DNA of 64,000 bases from Heliocidaris erythrogramma (lineage: Eukaryota; Echinodermata; Echinoidea; Camarodonta; Echinometridae): positions 26,404,705-26,468,704 of the forward strand of contig CM046867.1 of the NCBI GenBank assembly GCA_025617745.1. Direction: 5' to 3'. A program made the translations under genes and the position numbers. This document shows positions 11,801-22,787 of the stretch, one piece after another (positions within the stretch are counted from its first letter, which is position 1; the number at the start of each line of letters is the position of its first letter). Below the pieces are notes generated by a model, which worked only from the letters and a program-made list of their open reading frames with translations, searched no databases and was not told the origin of the DNA.

Positions 11801-14800
11801 TATTGATTATCAGTGGAAATGTGCATACATTTAAAGTGGAAAAAAAAAATATTGTTACAATTCTGCAGTATTTGACTTTGAGGAAAGACTTGATGTCGTA
11901 TTCATTTGAAATTGAATATCAGTCGAAATGTGCATAAATAAAAAACAAAAATGTTACAATCCTGCAGTATTTGACTTTGAGGAAAGACTTGAGGTCATAT
12001 TCATTTGAAGGTGAACATCAGTGGAAATGTGCATAAATGAAAAAAAAAAATGTTGTTACAATCCTGCAGTATGTGACTTTGAGGAAAGACTTGATGTTAC
12101 AGTATTCATTTGAAGTTGAATTGTTATCTTGTCATTTCAGAGCTACAAGAGTCTAATGTAAGGCTCAAGCTGACCATTGTCAATACAGTTGGATTTGGTG
12201 ATCAGATCAACAAGGATGAAAGGTACAGCATAGTCAGATTTATTAATTTCTTCACAGTTTACAATTAAATTGATAAATTACTGGTTTAAAATGGAAAAAG
12301 CAACAGAGATGTCAAGTGTAATGATAAGACCCAAACAGTAGTCTACTTGAATAGTTTAGTATTGTTGAAGCCTATCTTTCAGTTACATGTACATGTAAGT
12401 CAAGGAGGTTCAAACTGATGGAGTCATAACAGACAGCTTCCCTTTGAAGCGAGCTTTGATGCCGCCACAACAAACATGACAAATATGCCCTCTCCGAAAA
12501 CATTCTTCCAAACGAGGAAACAAATCAAATTTCATTTTATTGCATAACCTCCTTGGTTAAGTTGAGCAAACTTGTACAAAGCAACAGTTATTATTCCAAA
12601 TGTGTAATGTTTGTGACGTTTCTCATTTATTGTAAAGGTATCATTGGAAGTGTTTTTATTAATGATTTGAGGTAATGAATGTTTCAGACTTTGAAAGGCA
12701 ACATTCTTTTATGCTAGGTTATTGTGGTGTGATATATTATTTTTGAAAATTGCATATTTTCTACATTGCCCATTCTTCTCACAATCACAAACATACAACT
12801 TCTAACTTTCTTTGATAAACACCCCCTCACTTTGCTGTTTCATTGGAGAGGGTAGTGTCCAAGGCTGAATGATTCAATTCATATGCATAACCCCACCATA
12901 CATCTAAACTACATACATTGCAATTAGATTCCTGCATATTATGTGGTTACAACGTCCTTTACAATCATATATATCAAAATAACTGACATGCAAGAGTGAT
13001 TTAGAACTGAAACTCAGGAACAATTAAATTATATGCATAACCAAAGTACATGTAGATTGTATTAATGACCACTATCCAGTCAAGCACATTAACCTCAATC
13101 TTTTACATGGATCTTAAAGGTAATCTGTAACTTTGTAGAGGCTTGATAAAATCTGAGGTGCATGGCCCTAAATGCGATCAGTGTCTGTAGTATGTTGTAA
13201 AAATGATGTCCTGAAAAATGCATGTTAAACGCATCACCATGTGCTTCACAAAAAGTGAAAATATGTAAGTGACCGGAAATGCCAGATCTTTTCTTCCCAT
13301 AGACTACAGTGTTAGACTAAAGCTTGCCCCAGTACTGTTTCTTGAATGGCAGTATTCGGTCATAGATATCTTGAAAATAACATCATATATTGCAAAACCT
13401 TTATATTCCTGGCTGTTTATCCTTCTGAACATCATTATACAACACAAACATCAAAATTCAACAATTTATTAAATCAAACCTCCACAAAGTTACTGATTCC
13501 CTTTAAAGCCATTTTAACATAAGACCCTACAACTGACAATTGTTTAACCATTGCAAATTATTAGATCAGTTCATTATCATTAATCAATTATGGAACATTT
13601 GTAAAAGTGTAATTTCATGATTGTTTTGCGTGCAATTGGTGCATTTATGGGCAGAAATGTGTGCTTCATAAATTCAAAATTGTTAATGGTCTTGCAACAC
13701 TGCTCTCAGAAAATTAGTATTTTTTAATGAGAAAAGACAAACAAAATGTACCCCATTCCTCATTTTTTGTACCCAGTTACAGGTCAATCTTAGTCTTAGA
13801 TATCAAAATAAGTGAAAGAGTAATTCAGAACCGAAACTCAGCGACCCCTAAATTATGCATGACCTAAGTACTACCCCCAAGAAATTGGTGATTATTATTT
13901 AAATAAGAAAATATAACATACATTAACCCGTTGCCAGTGAGAACTGAGTGGCTCCGGTATGAAGCATATGGCAATGAGAGAATTGAGTAGTCAATGTGTT
14001 AACAGATCCCTTTACTCCATCCCTCACATTTTGTCTCCAGTTACAAATCGATCGTGGAGTACATCGACAGTCAGTTTGAGAACTACCTGCAGGAAGAACT
14101 GAAGATCAAGCGAGCATTTCACATGTACCATGACACCCGTATCCATGCCTGTCTCTACTTCATTGCTCCTACTGGTCATTCCCTCAAATCTCTTGACCTG
14201 GTGACGATGAAGAAGCTGGATAGCAAGGTGAATATCATCCCTGTCATTGCTAAGGCTGATACCGTCTCCAAGAGTGAACTTCACAGGTTCAAAATCAAGG
14301 TCAGTCAATGCAGTCATTTCACATTGTCTATTATTTCTGTTTTTAAACATTTTCTAAACATTGAGCTGTTGTATTGTATTGTATGTATTGTTCAAGGTAA
14401 GAACTCACAGTCGGCCAAAACAGATTGCTTTTCAGCAGGTCTGCATATAACAATAAAGAAGTTCATTGTAAGCATTATTATTGATAAACCTGCTTATGTA
14501 AAAATTTAGATATTGAAGAACAGGCATTAAAAACATGAGTCATCAAGCAAAAGAATATGTAGAACTATACAGATCAGTTATCTGGAACATAATGAGATTT
14601 TCAAATTGTACTCAGCACTCCCCTAACCAACTATATTCAGTGTTGGTCGAAATGTCTAAATGTTGAGTCAATCAATCTTTTTACTTTGTTTTGGTGAAAG
14701 CTAAATATGGATAGTGGGATAAAGACTGCTTAGAAAATAATGAAAATTTCATGGGGAAAATACAGCAACTAAAATGTATCTTTCTATTGTGATATCTCAT

Positions 14801-16151
14801 TAATTTTTTTATATTTTATATGCTATCAACTTGCATGAGATATTTTTAGTAATTTGTTCTTATTAAAAATTTTATGTGATTGTTTTCCTCTTTTTCCCCC
14901 ATTAATTCTAATTATTGAACGTCTTATTTCTTTTTAAAAATATTTTTTGAAGATATTGATTTATTCTCATTTCCTACACCGCAGATTATGAGTGAGCTTG
15001 TAAGCAATGGAGTACAAATCTACCAATTCCCTACTGATGATGAAACTGTTGCAGATCTCAACTCAACCATGAATGTAATTTTTTTTTTTTATATATATTA
15101 AAAATCTTTTCATCATTTTTTGGGGGTCTCTTTCATAGTGTCAAATTATTTATGTATATTTGCAATCAGCCTAAGAGGAGAGCCTCATAGAGAACTTGTT
15201 TTCTTTTGGTGATCTGTAGGTATTTGCTGGTGGTTTCTTTTCTCTTGTTATTGTATTTCATTTTGTCTTACATTAGCTGTTAACGTTATAATCCTTTGAC
15301 TATTCCTGTAAGTGAAATTAGATTTAAAATAATAGATATACTGCTTGGTGAATAGAGCTCAAACCATGCATCCATCCATCCTTCAATACTGGTTTTATTT
15401 TCCTTCTGTTATTTAAAAGATTTAGTTTAAAACAATGAAACTGCAATGAAATTGAACTCCTGTACTGTTATAAATAGGAAATCGTTATTCAGATCCAGAT
15501 GATTATATTGAGTGTGAATCATCATTCTTTTAGATCTTACCATCAGCATAGCAATGAGATGGCATATTGAATTTAGAATAATCTTTTCTGCTAGAAGTCA
15601 AATACTATATTTTTGTGTGTCATTTGATTTTGAAACATCTAATTTCACTGCTCATCTACTCTAAAACCAGAAACCAGAAACTTTTGCGACATAAAACTTT
15701 TGCAAATTGTTAATGACTGCCAATTTTGCAGCAAGAAACTTTTGCGAATTGCATTAATTATATGTTGTTTCAATTGTGATTTAATTACCGGTATTTCGCG
15801 GCATGAAACTTTCAAGAATCTCGACCACTCGCGAAATTCGAAAATGTTCATGCACAAGAAAATTTCTGGTTTTTTACACTAATTGTTTTACAGATGCCTG
15901 TGTAAATATCAATTTTTAGATTTGCTTATTTAAAATAAAATCCTCATATTTCGTAAGCATGTATCAATTATCATGTCATTTTCTTTTTGTGTGGTTTAAT
16001 AATTGTGATATTATTATTCTATTTCAGGGCCATCTTCCATTTGCCGTAGTAGGAAGTACAGAGGAAGTTAAGATGGGTAATAAGATGGTGCGAGCTAGGC
16101 AGTACCCATGGGGTATTGTACAAGGTAGGTAACTCCTCTATCTCTGTCTCT

Positions 16152-16205
<54 letters not shown>

Positions 16206-19200
16206 GTCTCTCTGTGTCTCTCTGTCTCTCTCTCTCTCTCTGTCTCTCTCTCTCTCTCTCTCTTAGTGCCCTATCCACAGGTTTGGTGATCATGCTGAAC
16301 ACTCTGTCTGTAGTGTTCTTCATCGGTTCTACCCCCTGCCAATTCTCTCTTCCATTTATTCATGTTATACCTCTTTCTCTTCCCCATTTGATCTTTCCTG
16401 TCAGTACTACAGTCGCTGGACCTCCTATACATAAAAACGTCTCAAGAATACATAACAATGTCCCCATAGTGCTTATGTCAGTCATGTCCGAAGAATCTCG
16501 TCTGCCAGATCCATAGCTCACAATTGTCCCAACACTTCTTTTGGCTCAAGCAGTCTTAATTTTATATTGATGGTGAATTCATAGTGCTTATGTGAATAGT
16601 GTTAAGAGATACAACATCAATTCTGTTCATATTTTTGATAAAGGCTTCTCCCAGAAATCTGTTTTATTTGAAATTCAATTGATGAAAAAGGAGAGGAGTC
16701 ACAAATGAACAGTTACTTTAGATAGTTAGCAGTGTTTTTCATAGCTCATTTGTTTCATAGTTCAATTAAAGGAGACTAGAATCAAATCGAATATTATTTT
16801 TATTATTATTTTTTATTCAAAGGGGGGGGGGGGGAATACCAAAACTGTATGTTGACATTATCTGTCTTGTATCTTTGCACTGTTGAATGATGTACAACCA
16901 TATTAATAAATGTTTTGTATGTTGGCTCACAGTTGAGAATGAGAACCATTGTGACTTTGTCAAGCTTCGTGAGATGTTAATCCGGACCAACATGGAAGAT
17001 CTGATAGAACAGACACACACTCGTCACTATGAGCTCTACAGAAGATGTAAGCTAGAGGAAATGGGCTTTGTAGATACTGCTGCTGATAACAAACCTATGA
17101 GGTATGTATGCACATTTACAAGGAAAATTGTTTTACCGACCACCTCTATAGAAAGACCACTCTTTATTGTTTCCCTTGAACTGAGTTTCTCATTGAAACA
17201 TGTATGAAAAGAGCCCAAACATAAAGCCTGCCTGCCTGCCTGCCTATGAAGACTGATATTCCTCTCTGCCTTGAATGGTATTTTACGAAGGTTCTACTGT
17301 GTTAAATAAATGCCTAATAAAGCCACCAATGTAGATAAGGTCACAGTTAGTTTTTAGATTTGTAAAGTGAATTTAAAGCGATACATTGATTACATATGAT
17401 TTATCTTATAGGCTTGTGAAATACGTCCTTCTGTATGTTGTTGGATTCAATATGTATTAAATAGATTTTACTTTAAAAAAAATCCAAAACAATGTCCATG
17501 TTAAAAAGTAAGCTAGGACATTACTGTGCATCTAGAGTAATTTATACAACTAACTTGCATAGGACACAAAATGATACTTAAACTGAGATATATAGATCTC
17601 TTTGTTCAGGTTACAAATGGCATGAAGAAAGTTTGGCAGATGTCAAGATAAATGAAAGTGTGTTATTATTTTGTGTTCCAGCTTACAGCAGACATATGAG
17701 TTGAAGAGAGAGGAACACATCAAGTCACTTCAAGTGAAGGAAGATAAGATGAGACAAGTATTTGTAGAACGTGTCAAGGTCAAAGAAGCACAACTCAAGA
17801 CAATGGAGAAAGAGGTAAGTTCAACAAACCATTTCCTCTTCAGATCATCAAGTGCATTTATGATTCTTCTATAGAGTACTATGTATATTGCTGAAGAAAT
17901 ACAGAAAAGTCTGTTTTTCAGACATTTAAAAATTTCCAGTGGCCTAGCTGTAGGTGACACATAAGGCCAGTACTGTGATATGAGATAGCAATTACAGCAT
18001 CTACAAGGCTGTCATGGTGTCTACATGGCACTTCTGTCAAGGCCAGAGGAATTTGTTTAATGTTTTACCATGTAAAATCAGACATGGCCACCGTGCCCTG
18101 GGGCCTACTTGGCAGTTGTTTGGAAACTTCTAATTCTCGCTACCTCAAATATGCAATTTTCGACGTAGAGGGCAATATTATGCATGGAAATGGTCCGCAT
18201 CTTCGTCAACTTCACTTCCGGTCTGTATTGAAATACTACGGCTTATGAATAAAATGAGTGCTAAAATGCTTAATTTTTGGATCCCATGACATAAACCACT
18301 CAAATTTTGAAAATGCAACCAATTGTCTCAATAAATCATGATGGTATCTTTTCAAACATGTTAATTTATACTCAAACTCGAGGATTTTTGTAATACCTGT
18401 GTACATTTTCAATGCAAAAAGACAAACACTTGTCGACCCAATCGGGATATTAGCGAGCTTTCGCAAATCGTTCGCGGACTCACTCAGAGACGAAGGACGA
18501 TTAAGATTTGAACGTAATTGCGCTCGACCGTGGTACCGATTACTTTTCGTTTCGCACATCCAAGAACGAGAGGTTTGCGTGACGTAATTGCTGAGGACAC
18601 GCCCCGCATGATCGACCGCGATGATGATGTCACCGACAAGAGCACTGATTGGTTGCTCGGCTTCTTACCGCTGCTGAATTCACCAACGTGAAATTGGCCA
18701 AAACCCGTTGGCGATTGAAGTACGGACTCGGAACAACGAAATCGTAATCGTCTCCGAGTGAGTCCGCGACCGATTTGCGAAAGCTTTCTACTGTCAAGAC
18801 TGCGCATGCGTGGTTTGCATGACAAACGCCATCTGTTGGCGAAATTGCGTATTTGGGGTAGCGAGAATTGGACAAGGGTCTGAATTGGTGAGTGTGTGGC
18901 TCTGTGGTTGTTCTTTGGCAGTTACTTGGCTCCTACAGGGTGTTATCACCACCATATTAAAAAAACAGAAACTGGCCCTATGTGGTTCTTACAGCTAGGC
19001 TTTACGTGAAAGCATCACAACATATCTTTGTCTTCTCTCTTTGCTCAGCTCCATGAAAGGTTCGATAAGGTGAAGAAGGAGTACGCCGATGAGAAGAAGA
19101 AGCTAGATGAACAGCGTCGTCTCTTGAGTGAAGAAATCAACCTGTTCAACCAGAAGAAACAACAAGCTGCTGAGGATGCTGCTCTTCATGCTTCACAGAC

Positions 19201-19228
19201 ATTGCCTGCTAAGGGCAAGAAAAAGTGA
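2753..19228 (+). CDS. SEPT6/8/11-like: Septin, SEPT6/8/10/11/14 group (9 exons, first coding exon missing)
   Basis: Filament-forming GTP-binding cytoskeletal protein. Nine exons (2753-2888, 9205-9318, 12141-12222, 14041-14299, 14985-15074, 16028-16124, 16933-17101, 17682-17814, 19049-19228) have GT-AG borders, and every split codon joins in frame to 419 residues plus TGA. Visible motifs: [15 protein letters not shown] at the N-terminus; P-loop GETGLGKST, split by the first intron shown; a degenerate G3, NTVGFGDQ; G4 AKAD; the septin unique element around [10 protein letters not shown]; and a C-terminal coiled coil ending in a lysine-rich tail. Human relatives are about 430 residues, so only the first few residues are absent. 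In vertebrates this subgroup is considered catalytically inactive toward GTP and occupies the position next to the SEPT7 and SEPT2 groups in filaments; that role is inferred here by homology. No in-frame start was found in the first exon shown, and I could not place the upstream exon. Confidence 0.95.
3568..3858. mobile_element. TTAA-flanked MITE
   Basis: Flanked on both sides by TTAA (3564-3567 and 3859-3862). The element starts AGGATATGCCACC and ends GTTGAGTATCCCT. It is GC-richer than its surroundings, with the motif CGAATCTCGCACGAGAGCTC. A related copy lies at about 57815-57992. Its internal ORFs run in several frames and look like shadows. Confidence 0.65.
4428..4982. repeat. Long foldback (inverted repeat)
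   Basis: The left arm (about 4428-4640) and the right arm (about 4760-4982) are near-complementary over about 200 bp. The outer ends are GTGGAGAAGGTTTACAG and its diverged complement. The centre contains an extra copy of the CTCAGCCTTCTCA...TTTACAGTCC segment, so the structure is arm, duplicated arm tip, arm. Confidence 0.75.
5145..5240 (+). mobile_element. SINE 3' end with (ATT)n tail
   Basis: TGTAAAAGCGCTTTGAGCAG, then ACCATATAAATGCAGATTATT, run into (TTA)n. This is the familiar tail type shared by many metazoan SINEs and their partner L2/CR1-type LINEs. Confidence 0.65.
7238..8578. repeat. Composite repeat bounded by inverted AGCTCACCTGAG ends, with 4 internal tandem units
   Basis: The left end is TTTTAGCTCACCTGAGCC, followed by a GTCCGTCGTGCGTCG run. 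The right end is CCACCTCAGGTGAGCGTCGT, then GGGGCTCTTGTTT. Inside, units starting GATCGGAATTCAACC recur at 7351, 7680, 8017 and 8332 (spacing 329, 337, 315), each with CCCAGGGGGAGGGCCC and G homopolymers. End motifs of this type are common in marine invertebrate genomes. Confidence 0.75.
8738..9004. mobile_element. hAT-like MITE
   Basis: Inverted ends CAGGGGCGTATCCAGG and CCTGGATACGCCACTG are flanked by TTTGT on both sides. Internal C/G homopolymers and a poly-A stretch are present; there is no ORF. Confidence 0.6.
9205..9318 (+). CDS. SEPT6/8/11-like: Septin exon b (P-loop and switch I region)
   Basis: Completes the P-loop as [20 protein letters not shown] and continues through [15 protein letters not shown]. 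The split glycine codon (1 + 2 nt) joins exactly with the previous exon. The donor is GTAAGA. Confidence 0.95.
9365..9446 (+). repeat. 24-bp tandem repeat, about 3.3 copies
   Basis: Unit TATATATGAAAATAAATCTG plus 4 nt, repeated with almost no divergence directly downstream of a septin exon. Confidence 0.85.
9579..9959 (+). mobile_element. TTAA-flanked MITE (copy 1 of a pair)
   Basis: TTAA lies on both sides (9575-9578, 9960-9963). It starts AGATAAAGTAGAGTTCTGAT and ends GAACTCAAGATTCCCT. The body contains GAATGTTCGGCCCGAACATT. A diverged inverted copy lies at 24233-24593. Confidence 0.7.
10156..10195 (+). repeat. Short telomere-like tract
   Basis: GGGTTAGGGTTAGGG followed by degenerate GGGTTTTGGGG, in a septin intron. 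Confidence 0.6.
10822..11212 (+). repeat. 12-bp minisatellite (GTTAGGGTGGAT)n
   Basis: About 30 units of GTTAGGGTGGAT with variants (GTTAGGATTGAT, GTTAGGCTCGAT) end in plain GGGTTAGGG. Because the period is a multiple of three, several frames stay open on both strands; these ORFs are not genes. Each unit contains the telomeric hexamer TTAGGG. Confidence 0.92.
11760..11795. repeat. (ACATGT)n microsatellite
   Basis: ACATGTACATGTACATGTA, a short palindromic hexamer run. Scattered single copies occur throughout the window. Confidence 0.7.
11810..12126 (+). repeat. About 100-bp tandem repeat, 3 copies, abutting septin exon c
   Basis: Units with GTTACAATCCTGCAGTATTT start at about 11853, 11953 and 12055. 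Each continues GACTTTGAGGAAAGACTTGA and a CATTTGAA segment, separated by poly-A and GTGGAAATGTGCATA. The third unit ends only about 15 nt before the acceptor of the next exon. Confidence 0.85.
12141..12222 (+). CDS. SEPT6/8/11-like: Septin exon c (G3 region)
   Basis: Encodes [20 protein letters not shown] followed by DQINKDE. The usual G3 aspartate (DxxG) is replaced (NTVG), as in other septin-6-group members. The 82-nt exon has phase 1 in and phase 2 out, matching both neighbours. A short tandem-repeat array stands immediately upstream. Confidence 0.95.
12223..14040 (+). other. SEPT6/8/11-like: Septin intron (1.8 kb)
   Basis: AT-rich; holds one TTAA MITE (13118-13502). The remainder shows nothing recognisable. 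Confidence 0.75.
13118..13502. mobile_element. TTAA-flanked MITE
   Basis: TTAA lies at 13114-13117 and 13503-13506. The inverted ends AGGTAATCTGTAACTTTGTA and ACAAAGTTACTGATTCCCT are clearly related (TIR of about 30 bp). It carries a short non-conserved ORF. Confidence 0.75.
14041..14299 (+). CDS. SEPT6/8/11-like: Septin exon d (G4 motif AKAD)
   Basis: The largest septin exon here. It encodes the [17 protein letters not shown] helix, [20 protein letters not shown], and the nucleotide-specificity motif VIAKADT. An ORF on the opposite strand over this exon is a shadow. Confidence 0.97.
14985..15074 (+). CDS. SEPT6/8/11-like: Septin exon e
   Basis: Thirty whole codons: [20 protein letters not shown] followed by [10 protein letters not shown]. 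The phase 0/0 exon is preceded by a pyrimidine-rich acceptor ending GCAG. Donor GTAATT is weak but conforms to GT. Confidence 0.93.
15075..16027 (+). other. SEPT6/8/11-like: Septin intron with a degenerate repeat
   Basis: Contains about 200 bp (15655-15860) with recurring AACTTTTGCGA-type words, probably an old MITE. Nothing else is recognised. Confidence 0.55.
16028..16124 (+). CDS. SEPT6/8/11-like: Septin exon f
   Basis: Encodes [20 protein letters not shown] and [10 protein letters not shown], a strongly conserved part of the septin GTPase domain. A (TC)n microsatellite begins about 15 nt after the donor GTAGGT. Confidence 0.96.
16137..16264 (+). repeat. (TC)n microsatellite
   Basis: About 128 bp of TCTC/TCTG just after a septin donor site. 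The Arg/Glu-rich and Leu/Ser-rich ORFs over it are artefacts. Confidence 0.95.
16933..17101 (+). CDS. SEPT6/8/11-like: Septin exon g (septin unique element)
   Basis: Encodes [20 protein letters not shown], the [19 protein letters not shown] segment of the septin unique element, and the start of the linker to the coiled coil. It starts with 2 nt and ends with 2 nt of split codons, which match the neighbours. Confidence 0.97.
17682..17814 (+). CDS. SEPT6/8/11-like: Septin exon h (coiled coil, first part)
   Basis: Encodes [20 protein letters not shown] and a charged heptad-type continuation ending KTMEKE. Donor GTAAGT is consensus. Septin-6-group proteins pair with SEPT7 through this C-terminal coiled coil. 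Confidence 0.93.
17815..19048 (+). other. SEPT6/8/11-like: Last septin intron
   Basis: Mostly occupied by the foldback element at 18132-18869. No exon was recognised. Confidence 0.75.
18132..18869. mobile_element. TIR element with nested inner inverted repeat
   Basis: The outer inverted ends AATTCTCGCTACCTCAAATA and TATTTGGGGTAGCGAGAATT match over about 30 bp. A second inverted pair, AGCTTTCGCAAATCG with GCGGACTCACTC, lies inside (about 18457-18492 and 18748-18786). It is GC-rich with no convincing coding potential. Confidence 0.7.
19049..19228 (+). CDS. SEPT6/8/11-like: Septin terminal exon (coiled coil, stop TGA)
   Basis: Encodes [20 protein letters not shown], more coiled coil, then [15 protein letters not shown] and TGA at 19226-19228. 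The lysine-rich end resembles vertebrate SEPT8/SEPT11 tails. Confidence 0.95.
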   Translation, partial: LHERFDKVKKEYADEKKKLDEQRRLLSEEINLFNQKKQQAAEDAALHASQTLPAKGKKK

Positions 19229-19248
19229 GGTCACAGATTACGGTATAG

Positions 19249-19625
19249 AGAGCTCTCGGATGAATGGGTCTGGAGTAACACAGCAATGTATGAATGGGTC
19301 AGGGCATGTTTAATTTCAAGAGTTTTTACACAAATGGGTTACGCTATGTTGTGACAGACAGCTCTTGAGTGAATGGGTCTGGAGTTACACAGCATTGTGT
19401 GAATGGGTTAAGGCATGTTATAATACTCAAACAAATGGGTTATATTCTCGAGAGTCTTTATAGAAATGGGTTAGGATATGTTATGACAGAGAGCTCTGTT
19501 GTTAATGAGTCTGGAGTTACACAGCATTGTGTGAATGAGTTAGGCATGCTATTATACTCATATTTAAGAGTACTCATTTGAATGGGTTAGGGTATGTTAT
19601 GATAGAGGTCTCTTATAAATGAGTT
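19249..19625 (+). repeat. Imperfect 110-130-bp tandem repeat after the septin stop
   Basis: Units containing GGGTCTGGAGTTACACAGCA recur near 19267, 19378 and 19509, with a fourth degenerate start at about 19604. Each also carries AAATGGGTTA and GGTATGTTATGA-type words. Confidence 0.75.
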
Positions 19626-20331
19626 AGGCATGAGTAAGAAACTAAAAGATATGAGTTGGGAATTCAAGGGCCTGTCTTATAATGATTTGCGAGTGATCGT
19701 CCAATCAATCACAAATTTACAGTCTCCTATCTCTTAAGTACAGAGTTGTGATTGATAAATTAAATTTAGTTCCACTCAATCTTAACTCTTTATAAGATGG
19801 GGATCCCAGATGTCACCTTTTTTAAAGTAAATATAGTCAGATGTGCTGAATGTATAATTACAAGAAGAGGTATGACAGCACTCATAAAAATAGACCTGTT
19901 TACTAATTTTATGCATACTTTTTGAACAAAAGTTTCTCTTGACGACTCAAAAGCTTGCCAGAGGCTTGCCTGACATAGCAACAACTAATGTATGCAAAAT
20001 GGATTCCATCTATAGAGATGCCATTATGCATAGCAGGTGCACCAAATAGTTGGTAACTAAGGATTCTGGAGAGAAACATGCATAAAGTGCAGTAAATTAG
20101 TAAACAGGTCTATTGGGCTTGAATATGGGGGACAAGAGTGTCTTATGTTACAGGGCAGAAAAGGGAGGTTCTAAAAAGCATGGGATACTTTGGGAATCCA
20201 TCTAAAGAAGCAGAAAGGTGGATCTAAGACCTTGTTGACACTCCCAAATGGGAGTGATATTCCTTTGTGATTGTTAATGGTGTGTAATATTTATGTTACC
20301 ACTCATTAGCATACATCACACATGCAACCCT

Positions 20332-20470
20332 GGGGAGCGTTTCATCAAGCGTTTTGTCAGTGATTTTTACCAACAACTGTAATATAAGCTACTGAAATCC
20401 TTGCATCTGATTAGCTTAGAGCATATTAGTCAGTAAAAATCATGACAAAACGCTTGATGAAACGCTCCCC
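20332..20470. mobile_element. 139-bp hairpin MITE
   Basis: Near-perfect inverted ends GGGGAGCGTTTCATCAAGCG and CGCTTGATGAAACGCTCCCC continue for about 40 bp, with a roughly 60-nt centre. It has the same end logic as the relics at 280-436 and 36159-36285. Confidence 0.8.
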
Positions 20471-22787
20471 TGATTACATGACTTCTTTAAGAATGTCTGA
20501 ATGAGGTGTCGGGGCTTAGATGCATATACACAGATCAGTTAAGTTTGAGGTGTGCTTTATCGACGTGGGTCATGTCAAAGACTGTGTGATGAATGACATG
20601 AGCAATCCCAGTCCATCAAAGAAAGTGAATAGCAATGTTACATTAGAAAATACAAAATACCTCTCTTCATCACCTTTTGGGTTTATAAGCAGGAACACCA
20701 TATATTTGTTAGACAATGATCAATTCTTTTCTCTTTTCTAAAGAAAAAAAAAAGCATTTATTGAGTAAAATCCAAAGTCAAAACAATGGACCAAGCTTTT
20801 GTTCTGAATGTTGTACAAGATATTGTATTTAGATACTTTACTGATATCTATCATTCAATCAAGACTGATTTATGTAGATTTTCATCGGAGTTAGACCATG
20901 GATATATAGGGTTGTTTACTGTACATAGAGTGGATGGAGAGTAAGAGCTCATTTATACTACCAGTATATGCAATTCAGTGTACAAGATAGAAAATAGAAA
21001 ATAGAATCTTAGAAAATATATTTTCTAGAATTTTTTTGTTAAAGGAATTTTCTAGTAGAAATTTATGCAGTATGTGAAGGTGTCAAAGAGAGGAAAATGA
21101 AAATGAATTATAAATAGGACTAATTATAAATTGAAGTAGTTTTGTAATATTGATACGAAAAGCAAGAACATAGATCTCGTACATGTGCTTGTCGGTTAAT
21201 ATTTGTAACAACATTTTGCTAAAACTATTTTAAATATCACAACAATAACATATTTGTTCTAACGACTGTATCCAGCTATGCACAGGGTATGTGCAGTACA
21301 TATTAAGGTAAACATTTCCAGAAACATTAAAGGAATCAGCTTTTCTCCCCCTTTTAAAACCCCAAATACTGGTAGAGTTGCCTTACAATGTGAATAAAAG
21401 TTTGTGGATATTGGTATGCATGTTGTTATTCTCAAAGACTGCAACAATGTTATCCCACCAAGGCATGAGGTATTGGTATTGCTGCATAGTAATGATGTAT
21501 TATTTATGACTTAGTCAATATTTGTCTTTTTGTAACCTCTAAAAGGTATTTTGAATATTTCATTGTGAATTTGTTTATTTCCTAATTAATATTATTACTA
21601 ACAATCATATACAGTCTGGCGTACATTAGAAACCTGTGTCCCAACTAAAACTGAACAAACTTTAATTTCAAATAATTACTTGGAGGAGACATGACTGTAC
21701 AGAATGAGTAGTAAATGGTAGTGAAAAGGAATGATTAGATCAGAATTGAAGATTTGCATGAATACTTTAGGTGATGAATGAATATTGGTAAAGGAATGCA
21801 AGTTTTATATCTTCCATTTTTCATGTTTCTAAATGCCGAATGTATAAATAACATTTGTTTCTTCATTAACGTCACAACTAGTTGAAACCTTTTTTTTTTC
21901 ATTTTGATAATTCAATTTTTTTATTTCTTTTTTATTTTCAATGGTGCTATGAAAACAAAATGGCATGCCCATTAAAATAGAAACCATAAAGCAGCCCTAA
22001 GTTGATAAAAAAAAGTTCTGTGATGTATTACTGTGTCACTAATATGAACTGTACATATTTTTGTTTTTAGTATTAGCTCATTTATTTATGTTATTCATGC
22101 TACTGTTCCTTTTAAAAATCATATTATGCAAGTACATGTATTTATTTTTGTCTTACTCTTGAATTCAAATCATGTTAGCTCATTATTTCCAGTCTACTTA
22201 TAATGTATGATTAAGATGTAAGTTGTACACCCCAAAAGAAAAATGGAGTATCGGTAAGTTTGGTTAGGAAAAACAATTTGTTTTCATTTAATGTTATTAG
22301 CTGCTGGTAGTAAAGGTTTATTTATATATGTACAACCGTAGCAGGATTTGAACAAAATCAATACCATTCTTAAATCTAAGACACTGAAATACCCATAATA
22401 GAGTGACAAAAAAGGTGACATTTTTCATATTTACCTACAATTATTACATTATGTACTTTGGAAGTAAGTGTAGAATAGAAAAATGGTATTACTCTTTTTG
22501 TTTTTAATATAACAAGAAAAAAAATGTTTGTATGCTGCTCCTGTGAATAGCATGCAGCAAAATATTTATGAATAAAAAAAAAATTATGATAACTTGTTTC
22601 TCATTGTGATCTATTCATCTTTACAAAAATACCCAAATCCTACCTCCTGAAAACCATTTACATGTAGATTTTATTAGCTACAAGTATTTGTACGACATTG
22701 TATCATGGGTCAAAATCAAAGGCCTTTCTTTAAATTAAGCCTCAGGTAATTGATTTTTTAAAGCAACTACATCAACTGTTTGATTAA

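Larger units (their letters stand above)
9319..12140 (+). other. SEPT6/8/11-like: Septin intron (2.8 kb)
   Basis: Contains a 24-bp tandem repeat, a TTAA MITE, telomere-like DNA, the 12-bp minisatellite and about 100-bp tandem units. No exon was recognised. Confidence 0.8.
19229..22600 (+). other. Septin 3' untranslated / downstream region
   Basis: AT-rich with no protein-coding signal. Tandem units follow the stop codon directly and a hairpin MITE lies at 20332-20470. The first strong polyadenylation candidate is the AATAAA at about 22570, followed by a T/G-rich stretch, so the UTR could be long. The extent is not provable from sequence alone. Confidence 0.4.

Noticed and set aside
14024..14350. 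Minus-strand 108-residue ORF
   Set aside because: Shadow of septin exon d, whose + strand translation is unmistakable.
16138..16516. Arg/Glu-rich and Leu/Ser-rich ORFs
   Set aside because: Translation of the (TC)n microsatellite.
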